From NCBI GenBank assembly GCA_964460345.1, contig CAYWRO010000007.1, positions 1-64,000 on the forward strand: a stretch of DNA of 64,000 bases, in the 5' to 3' direction. Origin of the DNA: CAYWRO01 sp964460345. GTDB lineage: Bacteria > Planctomycetota > Phycisphaerae > Phycisphaerales > UBA1924. Shown one piece after another: positions 1 through 8,722 of this stretch. The notes under the pieces were generated by a model. That model was not told the DNA's origin. It did not search any database and saw only the letters and a list, made by a program, of their open reading frames with translations. Within the stretch, counting starts at the first letter, position 1, and every line of letters begins with the position of its first letter. The translations under genes were made by a program, and so were the position numbers.

Positions 1-190
1 CCAGCCGGGCGTCCCTGCACTCCATCGGGACGCCCGGATGCTCCTCAGGGACGCCCGCGCGCTCCATCGGGACGCCCGCGCGTTCCATCGGGACGCCCGC
101 GCGCTCCATCGGGACGCCCGCGCGTTCCATCGGGACGCCCGCGCGCTCCACCGGGGCGTCCGCGCGTTCCATCGGGACGCCCGCGCGCTC
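1..190. repeat. 21-bp tandem array 1
   Basis: A run of near-identical 21-bp units, of the form CCATCGGGACGCCCGCGCGCT, enters from the window edge and ends near 190. Variation is mostly C/T or G/C at one or two positions (GCGCTCCATC versus GCGTTCCATC). Because the unit is seven codons long, the plus strand stays open and reads as a heptapeptide repeat HRDARAL/HRDARAF. I see no ribosome binding site or other sign that this is a real protein. It is one of four arrays in the window with the same period but different sequence. Confidence 0.9.
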
Positions 191-307
191 TGCGCCGTCA
201 CGTCCCCACCGTGTTATGGCCGCCTGAAGAGGGGGTTTTTCGCCCTTCTACGCCGCAGGTGGGCCCTGATCAGGGGGGAAGATTTCCCGGAAAGCCTCAA
301 GCCGGGT

Positions 308-395
308 CAAATGGCAAATGGCAAAGGGCCAAATGGCAAATCAGGAGCCGCTCCGATCGTCTTCATCTGCCATTTGGCCCATTTGCCCTTTGCCC
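308..395. repeat. Heptamer inverted repeat, AAATGGC family, copy 1
   Basis: The left arm is a heptamer array AAATGGC-AAATGGC-AAAGGGCC-AAATGGC. It is followed by a short spacer (CAGGAGCCGCTCCGATC) and then the reverse-complement array (GCCATTTGGCCCATTTGCCC). The two arms can pair into a long hairpin. The same design recurs at 473-563, 621-712 and 2434-2520. Confidence 0.85.
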
Positions 396-456
396 TTTTC
401 CCCCTGCTGTGCCCCGGTCCCTTGTAGATGGTGGGGAGGGGGGGAACGTGGGGGGG

Positions 457-712
457 GGCCGGGGTGGGGGAGCAAATGGCAAATGGCAAAGGGCCAAATG
501 GCAAATCAGGAGCAGCCCTGATCGCCTTCATTTGCCCTTTGGCCATTTGCCATTTGGCCATTTATCCCCTGTGGAAGGAGGGAAAGAGGGGCAAGATGGG
601 CCGGGCCGGGGTGGGGGAGCAAATGGCAAATGGCAGAGGGCCGAACAGCAAATCAGGAGCCGCACTGATTGCCTTCATTTGCCCTTTGGCCATTTGCCAT
701 TTGGCCATTTAT
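457..712. repeat. Two further AAATGGC inverted repeats in tandem (about 148-bp period)
   Basis: Two more copies of the AAATGGC hairpin (473-563 and 621-712) lie in tandem. Each is preceded by the same G-rich leader (GGCCGGGGTGGGGGAGC, starting near 457 and 604), so the whole unit of hairpin plus leader has been duplicated with a period near 148 bp. G runs of up to nine bases precede the first copy. The reading frame of the following ATPase gene happens to be open through both copies, which makes an upstream start look possible. I regard this as accidental. Confidence 0.85.
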
Positions 713-742
713 CCCCCCCCGCCATCGGGTACACTCTTGGCA

Positions 743-2431
743 ATGGGCATCGCCACGCTGCTGCTTGAGAGAGGGTTGATCACGCGGGCCCAGCTCGATG
801 AGGCGGTCGCCGAGCAGCGGGCCACCGGGGAGCGGCTTGATCGCGTGCTCGTCCGCCTGGGCATGGTCCGGCCCGGGCAGGTCCTGGCCGTCATCGGCGA
901 CCAGTTCCACATGCCCGTCGTCGACCTCGAGGGGCTCGCCGTCGAGCCGAAGGTGCTCGCCAGCCTCCCCGCCAAGCTCGTCCACAAGCAGAACTGCGTC
1001 CCGATCAGCCAGGACGACACCAGCCTGACGATCGCCACGAGCGATCCCTTCGAGCTGAGCATGCTGGATGAACTCAAGCTGCTCACCGGGCGGAGCATCA
1101 ACGTCGTCCTGGCCGATGAGGATGAGCTCAAATCCTTCATCCGCGACCATTACGGCGTCGGCTCCGGCACGCTGGATGAACTCGGGGCGGGGGCGGGCGT
1201 CGACCTCGATGCGCCCGGCGCGGTCGAGGCCGGCGATGAGGCCGAACTCGCCCAGGAAGCCTCCGTCATCCGCCTCGTCAATGACCTGCTCTTCGAGGCG
1301 ATCGAAGCCCGCGCCACCGACATCCACATCGAGCCCTACGAGCGCGAGCTGATCGTCCGCTACCGCATCGACGGCGTCCTGCAGCGCGCCAACGTGCCCG
1401 TCGCCATCAATCGCTTCCGCGCGGCGATCATCAGCCGCCTCAAGATCATGGCGAACCTCAACATCGCCGAAAAGAGACGGCCCCAGGACGGCCGCATCAC
1501 GCTCCGGCGGGCAGGGGGAAGGGGCGGGGAGTTTGACCTTCGCGTCAGCGTGATCCCCATGCTCTTCGGCGAGGGCGTGGTGCTCCGCATCCTCAATAAG
1601 TCCGCGGTCCTCCTGACACTCAACGACCTCGGCATGCCCCGGAACGTGCACGATGCGTGGGCGACGCTCATCAAGCGGCCGCACGGCATCATGCTCGTGA
1701 CAGGCCCGACCGGCTCCGGCAAGTCGACGACGCTCTACGCCTCCCTCAACCAGATCGTTTCCGACGAGATCAAGGTCATCACGGTCGAAGACCCCGTCGA
1801 ATACCACGTCCCGGGCGTCAACCAGATCCAGGTGAACCACAAGACCGGCCTCGACTTCGCCGCGGGCCTTCGCTCGATCCTCCGGCACGATCCCGACGTC
1901 GTCCTCATCGGTGAAATCCGCGACCTCGAGACGGCGCAGACGGCGATCCAGGCCTCGCTCACGGGCCACCTGGTCTTCTCAACGCTCCACACCAACGACG
2001 CCCCCGGCGCGGCGACTCGCCTGCTCGACATGGGCGTCGAGCCGTTCCTCGTCGCCTCCAGCGTCGAAGCCGTCGTCGCCCAGCGGCTCGTCCGCCGCCT
2101 CTGCGACCACTGCCGCGAACGCTACCAGCCGGACCCCGCGGACCTGCCGAAGGATTTTTTGCGCGAATCGGACGGCGCGCCGATCCTGGAGAAGGGCACG
2201 GGATGCCGCGAGTGCCGCAACACCGGCTACCGCGGCCGCATCGGCGTCTACGAGATCCTCCAGCTCACCGATGAACTCCGCGAGATGGTCATGGCCCGCG
2301 AGAACGCGCAACGCATCAGCCAGCGCGGGGCAGCCCAGGGCGTCTTCTCAACCCTGCGCGACGACGGCTACGCCAAGGCCCGGGCCGGCGTGACGAGCGT
2401 GGAGGAAGTCATGCGAGCGCTGGTGACGTAG
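743..2431 (+). CDS. GspE/PilB-type secretion or pilus assembly ATPase
   Basis: 562-residue hexameric ATPase that powers type IV pilus or type II secretion assembly from the cytoplasmic face of the inner membrane. Residues about 1-150 form the MshEN/GspE N-terminal domain (LLERGLITRAQLDEAVAEQ). The core has Walker A GPTGSGKSTT near residue 323, the Asp box with VEDPVEY, Walker B LIGEIRD near 386 and a His box (FSTLHTNDAP). Two CxxC pairs (CDHC near 453, CREC near 489) form the usual zinc knuckle. The frame is open upstream to 428, but that part is only translated hairpin repeat. I chose the ATG at 743 because the family N-terminus begins there, although no clear ribosome binding site is seen. 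No other pilus or secretion genes are nearby, so which machine it serves cannot be told. Confidence 0.93.
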   Translation: MGIATLLLERGLITRAQLDEAVAEQRATGERLDRVLVRLGMVRPGQVLAVIGDQFHMPVVDLEGLAVEPKVLASLPAKLVHKQNCVPISQDDTSLTIATSDPFELSMLDELKLLTGRSINVVLADEDELKSFIRDHYGVGSGTLDELGAGAGVDLDAPGAVEAGDEAELAQEASVIRLVNDLLFEAIEARATDIHIEPYERELIVRYRIDGVLQRANVPVAINRFRAAIISRLKIMANLNIAEKRRPQDGRITLRRAGGRGGEFDLRVSVIPMLFGEGVVLRILNKSAVLLTLNDLGMPRNVHDAWATLIKRPHGIMLVTGPTGSGKSTTLYASLNQIVSDEIKVITVEDPVEYHVPGVNQIQVNHKTGLDFAAGLRSILRHDPDVVLIGEIRDLETAQTAIQASLTGHLVFSTLHTNDAPGAATRLLDMGVEPFLVASSVEAVVAQRLVRRLCDHCRERYQPDPADLPKDFLRESDGAPILEKGTGCRECRNTGYRGRIGVYEILQLTDELREMVMARENAQRISQRGAAQGVFSTLRDDGYAKARAGVTSVEEVMRALVT

Positions 2432-2433
2432 GA

Positions 2434-2520
2434 GAAATCGCCAAATGGCCAAAGGCCAGATGGCAAAGCAGCATGCCTCCGATTAGCCATCTGCCATTTG
2501 CGATTTGGCCATTTGCGATC
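2434..2520. repeat. Heptamer inverted repeat, AAATGGC family, copy 4
   Basis: CCAAATGGCCAAAGGCCAGATGGC is followed after about 20 bp by its approximate reverse complement GCCATCTGCCATTTGCGATT. It fills almost the whole gap between the ATPase stop and the next start. It could act as a transcriptional or mRNA-protecting hairpin between the two genes, but there is no T tract. Confidence 0.8.
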
Positions 2521-2527
2521 TGACGCC

Positions 2528-2938
2528 ATGGTCCGCGAGATCACCATCCAGACGCCGGGACAGGGGTTGCACGAGATCACGCCCGAGGTCGCCCGCCTCG
2601 TGCAGCAGGCGGGCGTCGATGAGGGCCTCTGCACCGTCTTCATCCGCCACACCTCCGCCTCGCTGACGATCCAGGAGAACGCCGACCCGTCGGCGAAGCG
2701 CGACCTGGAAGCATGGCTCAGCCGCCTGGTTCCCGAGAACGACCCGCTCTACACCCACACGTCCGAAGGACCGGACGACATGCCCAGCCACATCAAGGCG
2801 ATCCTCACGCAGACCTCGCTGGGCATCCCGATCATCGATGGCAGCCTCGCGCTGGGGACGTGGCAGGGGATTTATTTGTGGGAGCACCGCCGCCGCGGCC
2901 ACACCCGCCGCGTGGTCGTCTCCATTGTGGGCCCGTGA
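2528..2938 (+). CDS. YjbQ/UPF0047 family protein (secondary thiamine-phosphate synthase-type)
   Basis: 136-residue protein matching the YjbQ/UPF0047 family along its full usual length. Seen in the sequence: the family motif FIRHTSASLTIQENADPS with its conserved His, a central segment YTHTSEGPDDMPSHIK, and the C-terminal GTWQGIYLWEHR signature. Members form trimers with a metal-binding histidine cluster. A weak thiamine-phosphate synthase activity is reported for the family, but the physiological role is unsettled. The open frame extends upstream to 2498, but those residues translate part of the repeat. ATG 2528 (MVREITIQTPG) is therefore preferred. It is convergent with the next minus-strand gene, with only 8 bp between stops. 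Confidence 0.9.
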   Translation: MVREITIQTPGQGLHEITPEVARLVQQAGVDEGLCTVFIRHTSASLTIQENADPSAKRDLEAWLSRLVPENDPLYTHTSEGPDDMPSHIKAILTQTSLGIPIIDGSLALGTWQGIYLWEHRRRGHTRRVVVSIVGP

Positions 2939-2946
2939 GCGACCCG

Positions 2947-3291
2947 TCAGTCGAGCGCCAGGTGGCCCGTCCGCCCGGCGTCAGGCTGGTCCCGCGCGCT
3001 CGGATTGATCGCCACCAGCACGCGCATCGCTTCGCCGTTGCCGTTGACGATGTACCCGCCGCCATCGGCGCCCTTGACCACCGCAAACCCCTGGGCCGGC
3101 ACGCCGAACCCGAACGACGCCGCGCCGGCCGCCTGTGTCGCACCGCGGCCATGCTGGGCGAGCGCGCTTGCCGGGCTGGAGAGCGAACCGGCAAGAAAAC
3201 CCGCCGCAAAGATCGCCCCGCCGACGAGCAGGACGGACAGATCGCGGCGAGAGGAGGAACGGTCGGTCGATGTCGTCATGGCAAACTCCAT
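2947..3291 (-). CDS. Small exported or membrane-anchored hypothetical protein
   Basis: 114 residues, function not recognised. The N-terminus has a twin-arginine-like sequence (SSSRRDLSVLLVGG) followed by one hydrophobic helix (about residues 20-40), so it is probably a single-pass membrane or Tat-exported protein. The rest is Gly/Ala-rich (ASFGFGVPAQGFAVVKGADG) and ends with a short basic/acidic region. An internal ATG (MTTSTDRS, 12 bp later) is an alternative start. The codon pattern, with G/C in third positions, supports it as coding. It is followed on the same strand by no partner, and it converges with yjbQ. Confidence 0.6.
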   Translation of the reverse strand: MEFAMTTSTDRSSSRRDLSVLLVGGAIFAAGFLAGSLSSPASALAQHGRGATQAAGAASFGFGVPAQGFAVVKGADGGGYIVNGNGEAMRVLVAINPSARDQPDAGRTGHLALD

Positions 3292-3438
3292 CTGGATGCG
3301 GCGTGGGCACGGTGCGAAAGGGCGCCTGCGACGGCGCCTCTTCTGAGGGCTACCGCGTCGGATGCCCCGGACCTGACATGGTCACGCCGCGGTCCTCTGG
3401 CGCGCTGAGCGCTCTGCCGCGACTTCCAGGGAGCCGCC

Positions 3439-4653
3439 TCACTCCGTAGCGGGCTTCAGCAGGCCCTCCAGCGGCGTGCGGAGTGTGTCCGCCTTGTAGC
3501 CGGGAAGCTTGAACTGCCAGCGGGCGAGGCGCTCGTTGAGGTCTTCCGCCTCTGCCGCGACCTGGGCGGGGTCTGTCGCGTCGGCGTCGTTCGTGTCTTC
3601 GTCCTGGGCCAGTTCTGCCGGCGGGCCGATCTCTTCGACATCCTCACCACCATCTGCGCCGTCGCCCGGACCAGCAAACTCCTCCGGCGCGCTCTCCTCC
3701 GCCGCGGCGGGACTGGGCCCGACGGCCTCCAGCGCCGCCCACGTCGCGGGCTCGGCCGAGGCATCGCTCTCCGCGGCGGGCTCCGTCCACGTCCGGATGC
3801 GGAGGGTGAGGCCGTCGAACGTCTCATACTCCGCCACGACGGCGTCCGCGGGGATCTCGCGCCCTTCCGCCGGCCGCACATCCTCAAAGCTGAGGAAGGA
3901 AAGCGCATTGGCGGTCGGAACCGCAGCGCTCACAGAGGTCAGTTCTCGCCCCTCGGGGATGTCGGCCACGGCGAAGTTCTGCTCGTCCTTGTTCTGGCGC
4001 GAGGCCGTGAGCGTGTGGCCGTCCGGATGCGTGATCGCGACGCTGCGCACGCGATTGCGATCGAGGCGGATGATCTCCGTGTTCATCCACCGCGCCGGTT
4101 CGACGGGGAAGTCGAGCCGCTTTTCCACCAGCCACGACTGCGGAGAGTCCGCCGGCCGTACGTACGTGGCCGAAGTGGAGCCGATGAACGTCGAATCCCC
4201 GACGATGAAGGAGGCAATCACCGCGCCGGCGGCGTCCTTGAGCGTGACGAGGGCGGCGTCGTTGTCCGCGCCCGGCTCTTCCACGCCGATGCGCGCGTGA
4301 AGGGCCGGATCGCCCGTCTTGGGCGACGGCTGGTCGACGTCCACGACGCCCATGAGCGAGGTCTTCACCTGGTCGAACTTCGCGGGGTAGCCCCCCTTGC
4401 TGGCGACGACCCAGCCGCTCGACGAATCTTCTTCCGTCTCGCCGTCACCGCGTTTCTCCAGCGTGATCTCGTCGCCCCCCTTGCGGATGCTGATGGAGGC
4501 GACGTCGTTGATGCGCTCGGTGATGGCGCTGAAGAGCGCCGGCGCTGCGGCCTTCCGCGTGCCGGAGTCGCTCCCGCGCACGGTGACGAGCACGGCGCCC
4601 GCGGCGACGACGATCGTGACGATGGCGAGGATGGCAAGTGTTCGTGGCGTCAT
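3439..4653 (-). CDS. DUF4340 domain-containing membrane-anchored protein
   Basis: 404 residues. An N-terminal helix (TLAILAIVTIVVAAGAVLVTV) anchors a large extracytoplasmic part. The domain matches DUF4340, which typically follows GldG-like proteins in ABC gene clusters: FDQVKTSLMGVVDVDQPSP, YVRPADSPQSWLVEKRLDFP, WMNTEIIRLDRNRVRSVAI. The C-terminal third is acidic and low complexity (Glu/Asp/Ala-rich, about residues 290-370), then ends with a short folded-looking stretch. It lies 51 bp downstream of the GldG-like gene on the same strand and is probably the last gene of a four-gene operon. Function is inferred from context only: an accessory of the ABC complex. Confidence 0.85.
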   Translation of the reverse strand: MTPRTLAILAIVTIVVAAGAVLVTVRGSDSGTRKAAAPALFSAITERINDVASISIRKGGDEITLEKRGDGETEEDSSSGWVVASKGGYPAKFDQVKTSLMGVVDVDQPSPKTGDPALHARIGVEEPGADNDAALVTLKDAAGAVIASFIVGDSTFIGSTSATYVRPADSPQSWLVEKRLDFPVEPARWMNTEIIRLDRNRVRSVAITHPDGHTLTASRQNKDEQNFAVADIPEGRELTSVSAAVPTANALSFLSFEDVRPAEGREIPADAVVAEYETFDGLTLRIRTWTEPAAESDASAEPATWAALEAVGPSPAAAEESAPEEFAGPGDGADGGEDVEEIGPPAELAQDEDTNDADATDPAQVAAEAEDLNERLARWQFKLPGYKADTLRTPLEGLLKPATE

Positions 4654-4704
4654 GGTTCAAATGCCCGATGCTGATGCTGCCAAGACGGAGAAGCGGCGGA
4701 GACG

Positions 4705-6738
4705 TCACCCCTGGCCGGCCATGGAGCGTCGGTCCGCGCGTCGGCGCGCTGCGCGCCACGCCCCCAGGCCGACCGCGGCCAGGGCCACGAGCAGGGGGGC
4801 CGCCCCGATGTTGATGACCTTGAGCCAGAGCCCGAGGCGCTCGACGTCCTTGCGGAGGTTGTAGCGGACGTCGCGCAGCTCGGCGTTGGTCTGCGCGAGC
4901 GTCTGCTGGAACTTCTCGATCTCGGCCCGCTGCTCCGGGGAGAGGATGAACTCGCCGGAGTCCGGTTTGGCGCGCTGCAGCTCCGTGATCTTCTGCTGCG
5001 CCTCGCGCCGCTTCTCCTCGAGCTGATTGAGCTGGGCAAGGTACTTCTCGTCCGCCTCGCGCTGGATCTCTTCCACGAGCGTGAAGGGACGCTGGTACGT
5101 GCCGCGGGCGCGGACGCTGATCAGGTCCGTCGAGCCGGCCATGTTGTCGAGGGCGCTCAACAGGAAGTTGCTGTTGTCGTTTAGCTTCTGGTATCCGAGC
5201 AACTGGTTGTCGAAGCGCATCTCCTGGAGCCACATGCGGTCGCTGATCAGGTCGACGTCGGCGACGACGATCACGTTGATCTCGCCTTCGGCCGGGGCCG
5301 TCGCGGCATCCTCCACCTCGACGACCTCCGCCTCCTGCCGCAGCGCCCCGCCCGGGGCCTCTTCGGCCTCGCCGGCCGCTTCCTCGCCCGCGGACTCCCC
5401 GGCGCTGGAGCCGCGGAGGGCGTCCGCGGCGCGCTGCCGGGCGCTGCGGCCGTCGTCGGGGGCCTTGGCGGCCGGCGCGTACGCGGACCTCGCCTTGCCG
5501 CTGAGGCGGGCGGCGATGGTCAGCCCCTGGCCGCCGGGCTTGTAGTCGGCGAGCAGCTCCTTCGGTTGCGGATAGAACGCCACGCGCGTGCGCTCCATCG
5601 CCATCGACTCTTCACTGGTCGCGATCAGCGGCGTGAACTCGGTCGTCGCGCCCTCAACGGGAGCGAGAAATCCGCTGATCCCGATGAGCATCCGCGACAG
5701 GCCGCTGGTGACCGCATCATCGTCGTCCAGGGCCGACCGGTCGAGCTCGATGTAGTGGATGTACGGCACCACCTCGCGCCGATCGGCGGTCCTCTGGCGG
5801 ACCGCCTGGCGGCGATCCGTCGCGACCTTCTCCGGGTCGAACTCGACGCCCCACGCCTTGAAGAGGGGCGCCAGATTCGACGACCGGTCGGCGTTCATCA
5901 CGCTCAGCGGGTTCTGTTCCGCCCCCGGCGGCAGGTCCATTTCGCACAAGGGGTCGACGAAGACGATCGCCCTGCCACCCTTGATCACGTACGCGTCGAT
6001 GGCGCGCAGCGCGGGTTCGGGAAGATTCTTCGGATGCACCAGCAGCAGCACATCGACGTCGTCGTCGATCTTCGTGAGGCTCGAATCCAGCGTGCGCACC
6101 TCGAAGGTCGATCGCATCTCCCGCATGATCTGCCACGCCGGCTTGGGCTGCATCGGCATCCCCGGCATGGGGTCCGAGCCGTCGATGGGCAGGGAGGAGA
6201 GAACCGCGACGGTCTTGCGCTGCGGGTGGGCGAGGTTGTAGACGAGCCGCGTGACTTCGTACTCGAGGAAGCGTTCCTGCCCCGGATCGAAGAAGCGGAT
6301 CACCTCGCGGCCGTCGGTCGAGTTCGTGCCGACGAGTCCGAAGTAGAACTGCTCGCTGGCGCTGACCGGAACGGAGGCGATCCCCGACGTGCGGGCCTTG
6401 TCTTCCGCCTCGCTGAAGGGTTCCGGGTCGATCGTCTCGACGGTGATCGAGCCGCCCGCGACGGCCGCGTATTCCTGAAGCAGTTCGCGGACTCTCTTGC
6501 CGTAGGCCTGCAGGTCGGGTCGGCCCTTGGCGAGCGTCTGCGAGAAGTAGAGCGTCAGCGTGATCGGCTCATCCGTCTCCCTGAGGATGTTTCGCGTCCC
6601 CTTGGAGAGTGTGTAGAGCTTGTCGTCGGTGAGGTCGATCCGCGCGCTGCGAAGGACGACGTCGCCGAGGATGTTCACGGCGAAGAAGAGCACCGCGAGC
6701 AGGAAGAGTCCGCCGATGGCTGTGGTTTTGCGGTCCAT
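4705..6738 (-). CDS. GldG-family ABC transport auxiliary protein
   Basis: 677 residues. N-terminal helix at about 8-28, then the GldG/ABC_transp_aux region: RIDLTDDKLYTLSKGTRNIL, IDPEPFSEAEDKAR, and a flavodoxin-like fold with DDDVDVLLLVHPKNLPEPAL and GGRAIVFVDPL. A low-complexity Glu/Ala segment near 425-490 interrupts it. Coiled coil follows at about 575-630 (LNQLEEKRREAQQKITELQ), then a C-terminal helix (VINIGAAPLLVALAAVGLGA). In Bacteroidota the homologue belongs to the gliding ABC complex. In planctomycetes the role is unknown, and gliding should not be assumed. It sits between the permease gene (48-bp gap carrying a short heptamer array) and the DUF4340 gene. Confidence 0.88.
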   Translation of the reverse strand: MDRKTTAIGGLFLLAVLFFAVNILGDVVLRSARIDLTDDKLYTLSKGTRNILRETDEPITLTLYFSQTLAKGRPDLQAYGKRVRELLQEYAAVAGGSITVETIDPEPFSEAEDKARTSGIASVPVSASEQFYFGLVGTNSTDGREVIRFFDPGQERFLEYEVTRLVYNLAHPQRKTVAVLSSLPIDGSDPMPGMPMQPKPAWQIMREMRSTFEVRTLDSSLTKIDDDVDVLLLVHPKNLPEPALRAIDAYVIKGGRAIVFVDPLCEMDLPPGAEQNPLSVMNADRSSNLAPLFKAWGVEFDPEKVATDRRQAVRQRTADRREVVPYIHYIELDRSALDDDDAVTSGLSRMLIGISGFLAPVEGATTEFTPLIATSEESMAMERTRVAFYPQPKELLADYKPGGQGLTIAARLSGKARSAYAPAAKAPDDGRSARQRAADALRGSSAGESAGEEAAGEAEEAPGGALRQEAEVVEVEDAATAPAEGEINVIVVADVDLISDRMWLQEMRFDNQLLGYQKLNDNSNFLLSALDNMAGSTDLISVRARGTYQRPFTLVEEIQREADEKYLAQLNQLEEKRREAQQKITELQRAKPDSGEFILSPEQRAEIEKFQQTLAQTNAELRDVRYNLRKDVERLGLWLKVINIGAAPLLVALAAVGLGAWRAARRRADRRSMAGQG

Positions 6739-6747
6739 GGTGAGATT

Positions 6748-6776
6748 CTGGCGAGTGGCGAAATGGCGAGATGGTC
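6748..6776. repeat. Single-arm heptamer array (TGGCGAG)
   Basis: TGGCGAG-TGGCGAA-ATGGCGAG-ATGG is a short heptamer array in the 48-bp gap between the permease and GldG genes. It resembles one arm of the AAATGGC family (A to G changes). No reverse-complement partner is seen. Confidence 0.55.
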
Positions 6777-6786
6777 GGTGGGGGGG

Positions 6787-7524
6787 TCAGGCCTTCTTCA
6801 TTTCGATGATCATCGCGTTGGCGGCGAGCAGGACGCCGATGAGCGATGCGAAATACAGCAGGTCGCGCGGCGCGAGCACGCCCTTGGAGATCGATTCGAA
6901 GCGCGTCAGGAAGGAAAAGCCCGCGACCGCTTCCGCGACGGCGTCGGGCGCCCACCCGGAGAGGGCGTCCTGCACCACGGGGAAGCCGGCCAGCAGGAAG
7001 AGGAAGCACACGACGATCGCGATGACGAAGGCGATCACCTGGCTTCGCGTCATCGCGCTGATGCACGCGCCGATCGCGAGAAAACCGCCGGCAAGCAGGA
7101 AACTGCCGATGTAGGCCGCGAAGATGACGCCGTTGTCCGGCTCCCCGAGCACGTTGACGGTGATCCAGACGGGGAAGGTCAGCGCCAGCGCGACGCCGGC
7201 GAACGCCCACGCCGCGAGGAACTTGCCCGCCACCGCGCCGAAGGTCGGGATGGGCAGCGTCATCAGCAGTTCGATCGTGCCGCCGCGGCGTTCTTCCGCC
7301 CACAATCGCATCGACAGCGCGGGGATCAGGAAGAGGTACAGCCACGGGTGGAAGTTGAAGAAGGGCCGCAGGTCCGCCTGGCCGCGGTTGTAAAAGTTCC
7401 CCAGCTCATCGGCGAAGGTGAAGACGCCGGTGAGCACGAGAAAGATCACGATGAAGACGTACGCGACGGGCGTGGCGAAGTAGCCGGCCAGTTCGCGCTT
7501 GCAGACGGCGAGAACGCTTGGCAT
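6787..7524 (-). CDS. ABC-2 type permease (GldF-like)
   Basis: 245 residues with six hydrophobic helices typical of ABC-2 permeases: VAYVFIVIFLVLTGVFTF, FFNFHPWLYLFLIPALSMRL, FAGVALALTFPVWITV, FAAYIGSFLLAGGFLAIG, VIAFVIAIVVCFLFLLAGF and a C-terminal one. The sequence LPIPTFGAVAGKFLAAW and WAEERRGGTIELLMTLP are typical of the GldF/NosY-like group. The start lies directly against the stop of the ATPase gene (no gap), so the two are co-translated. It should form the membrane channel of the complex driven by the upstream ATPase. Confidence 0.9.
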   Translation of the reverse strand: MPSVLAVCKRELAGYFATPVAYVFIVIFLVLTGVFTFADELGNFYNRGQADLRPFFNFHPWLYLFLIPALSMRLWAEERRGGTIELLMTLPIPTFGAVAGKFLAAWAFAGVALALTFPVWITVNVLGEPDNGVIFAAYIGSFLLAGGFLAIGACISAMTRSQVIAFVIAIVVCFLFLLAGFPVVQDALSGWAPDAVAEAVAGFSFLTRFESISKGVLAPRDLLYFASLIGVLLAANAMIIEMKKA

Positions 7525-8304
7525 TTACGCGACCTCCGCGGGGGCAGTGCTGGGTGCTGCGTGCTGAGTGCTGCGTGGTTTGCTCGTCGTCACCTTGCGG
7601 AAGACTTCGTCGAGCGGCCCGCGCGCTGCAAGTTCCGCGGGTGTGGCGTCGAGCGCGACCTTGCCGCGCGCGATGATGACCGCCCGCGTGCAGACCGCCT
7701 CGACCTCCTCGAGAATGTGCGTGGACAAAACAATCACCTTCCCCCCCCCTCCCTTGCCTTCGGCACCGGCGAGCGAACGGATCAGCTTCCGCACCTCGAA
7801 CTTCTGGTTCGGGTCCAGCCCGTCGGTCGGTTCATCGAGAATCAGCACCTCGGGGTCGTGCAGCAGCGCCTGGGCGAGCCCGACGCGGCGCTTGTACCCC
7901 TTGCTGAGCGTGTCGATCGGCTGGCGCATCACGCCTTCCAGGTGCACCAGCGACTTGACGCGCTCGATCGCCTCCTTCCGCTTCGCGCCCCGCAGCCCGC
8001 GCGCCTCGGCGCAGAACTTCAGGAACGTCTCCGGCGTCATGTCCGGGTACGCCGGGGCGCCCTCCGGCAGATACCCGATCGCGCGCTTCACGCTGAGCGG
8101 ATCCTTCGTCACATCGTGCCCGCACACGACCGCCGTGCCGCTTGTCGGCGGCAGGAAGCCGGTGACCATCTTCATGGTCGTGCTCTTGCCGGCGCCGTTG
8201 GGGCCGAGGAAGCCGAGCACCTGCCCGCGCGGGACCTGAAGCGTGATCCCGTCGACGGCAAGAATCGGCCCGAATCGTTTGGTGAGCGATTTCAGTTCGA
8301 TCAT
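7525..8304 (-). CDS. ABC transporter ATP-binding protein (GldA-like)
   Basis: 259-residue ABC ATPase. Walker A is GPNGAGKSTT (about residue 35), Q-loop region GYLPEGAPAYPDMTPE, signature LSKGYKRRVGLAQALL, Walker B VLILDEPTDGLDPNQ and H-loop LSTHILEEVE. Two oddities: a glycine insertion (EGKGGGGK) caused by a C-run between Walker B and the H-loop, and a C-terminal tail (STQHAAPSTAPAEVA) encoded by a heptamer array at 7546-7578. First gene of the operon with permease, GldG and DUF4340 genes. The substrate is unknown. Confidence 0.93.
   Translation of the reverse strand: MIELKSLTKRFGPILAVDGITLQVPRGQVLGFLGPNGAGKSTTMKMVTGFLPPTSGTAVVCGHDVTKDPLSVKRAIGYLPEGAPAYPDMTPETFLKFCAEARGLRGAKRKEAIERVKSLVHLEGVMRQPIDTLSKGYKRRVGLAQALLHDPEVLILDEPTDGLDPNQKFEVRKLIRSLAGAEGKGGGGKVIVLSTHILEEVEAVCTRAVIIARGKVALDATPAELAARGPLDEVFRKVTTSKPRSTQHAAPSTAPAEVA
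7546..7578. repeat. Heptamer array in the gldA-like C-terminus
   Basis: AGTGCTG-GGTGCTG-CGTGCTG-AGTGCTG-CGTGG: five heptamer units lie inside the last codons of the ABC ATPase gene and encode its Ser/Thr/Ala/Pro tail. The conserved ABC domain ends before it, so the array has extended the protein without breaking it. Confidence 0.75.
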
Positions 8305-8722
8305 GGCGAATCCATGCAGAGTTGCGGGCGCATGCAGTGCCCGTTCCGGTGATCGAAGTCCCGGGCGGCCGCCAGGAGGGCGAGGAAGCCTCCGGCCGCA
8401 CGAGGCGTCGGGCCGGAGGAAGTGGGGGATCGCGCGGGGTTTGGCGGAACTGCCGACGCCGCGGCGAATCGCGGCCCCCTTCCACCGCTCCCGGGAGCCC
8501 GGGAGGCGTTATACGCCGGAACCCGGGCGTGGATCGTCCCGCCGGGGGCAAAAAAGGGGCAAGTTCCGCGCTGTTACCGGGCGATGGACCCCCCTGAATC
8601 GGCGAGGTCCGGATAAAACGGGCGGAAAGCCCCCCGGAACAGGTGGCCATGCCGCCCTGGCGGCGAGATAAAGCGGTTCGGACGTGTATCAGCGCGATTT
8701 AATTGCCCAACGAAATCGTTTC
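8305..8722. other. Intergenic region upstream of the ABC operon
   Basis: No gene is supported here. The region should hold the promoter of the minus-strand ABC operon. It is GC-rich with several short palindromes (for example around GGCCGGAGGAAG near 8410), and no clear promoter could be assigned by eye. Plus-strand open frames here have no ribosome binding site and no recognisable product. Confidence 0.4.

Noticed and set aside
1..190. CRISPR array
   Set aside because: The 21-bp units are contiguous without spacers, and no cas genes are present. The same holds for the other three arrays.
428..742. N-terminal extension of the GspE-like ATPase
   Set aside because: The 105 extra residues are translated hairpin repeats. 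The family N-terminus begins at 743.
5566..8352. A 928-residue plus-strand open frame opposite the ABC operon
   Set aside because: It is very rich in Arg, Asp, His and Gly with no domain, and it mirrors four well-supported minus-strand genes. It is a high-GC antisense shadow.
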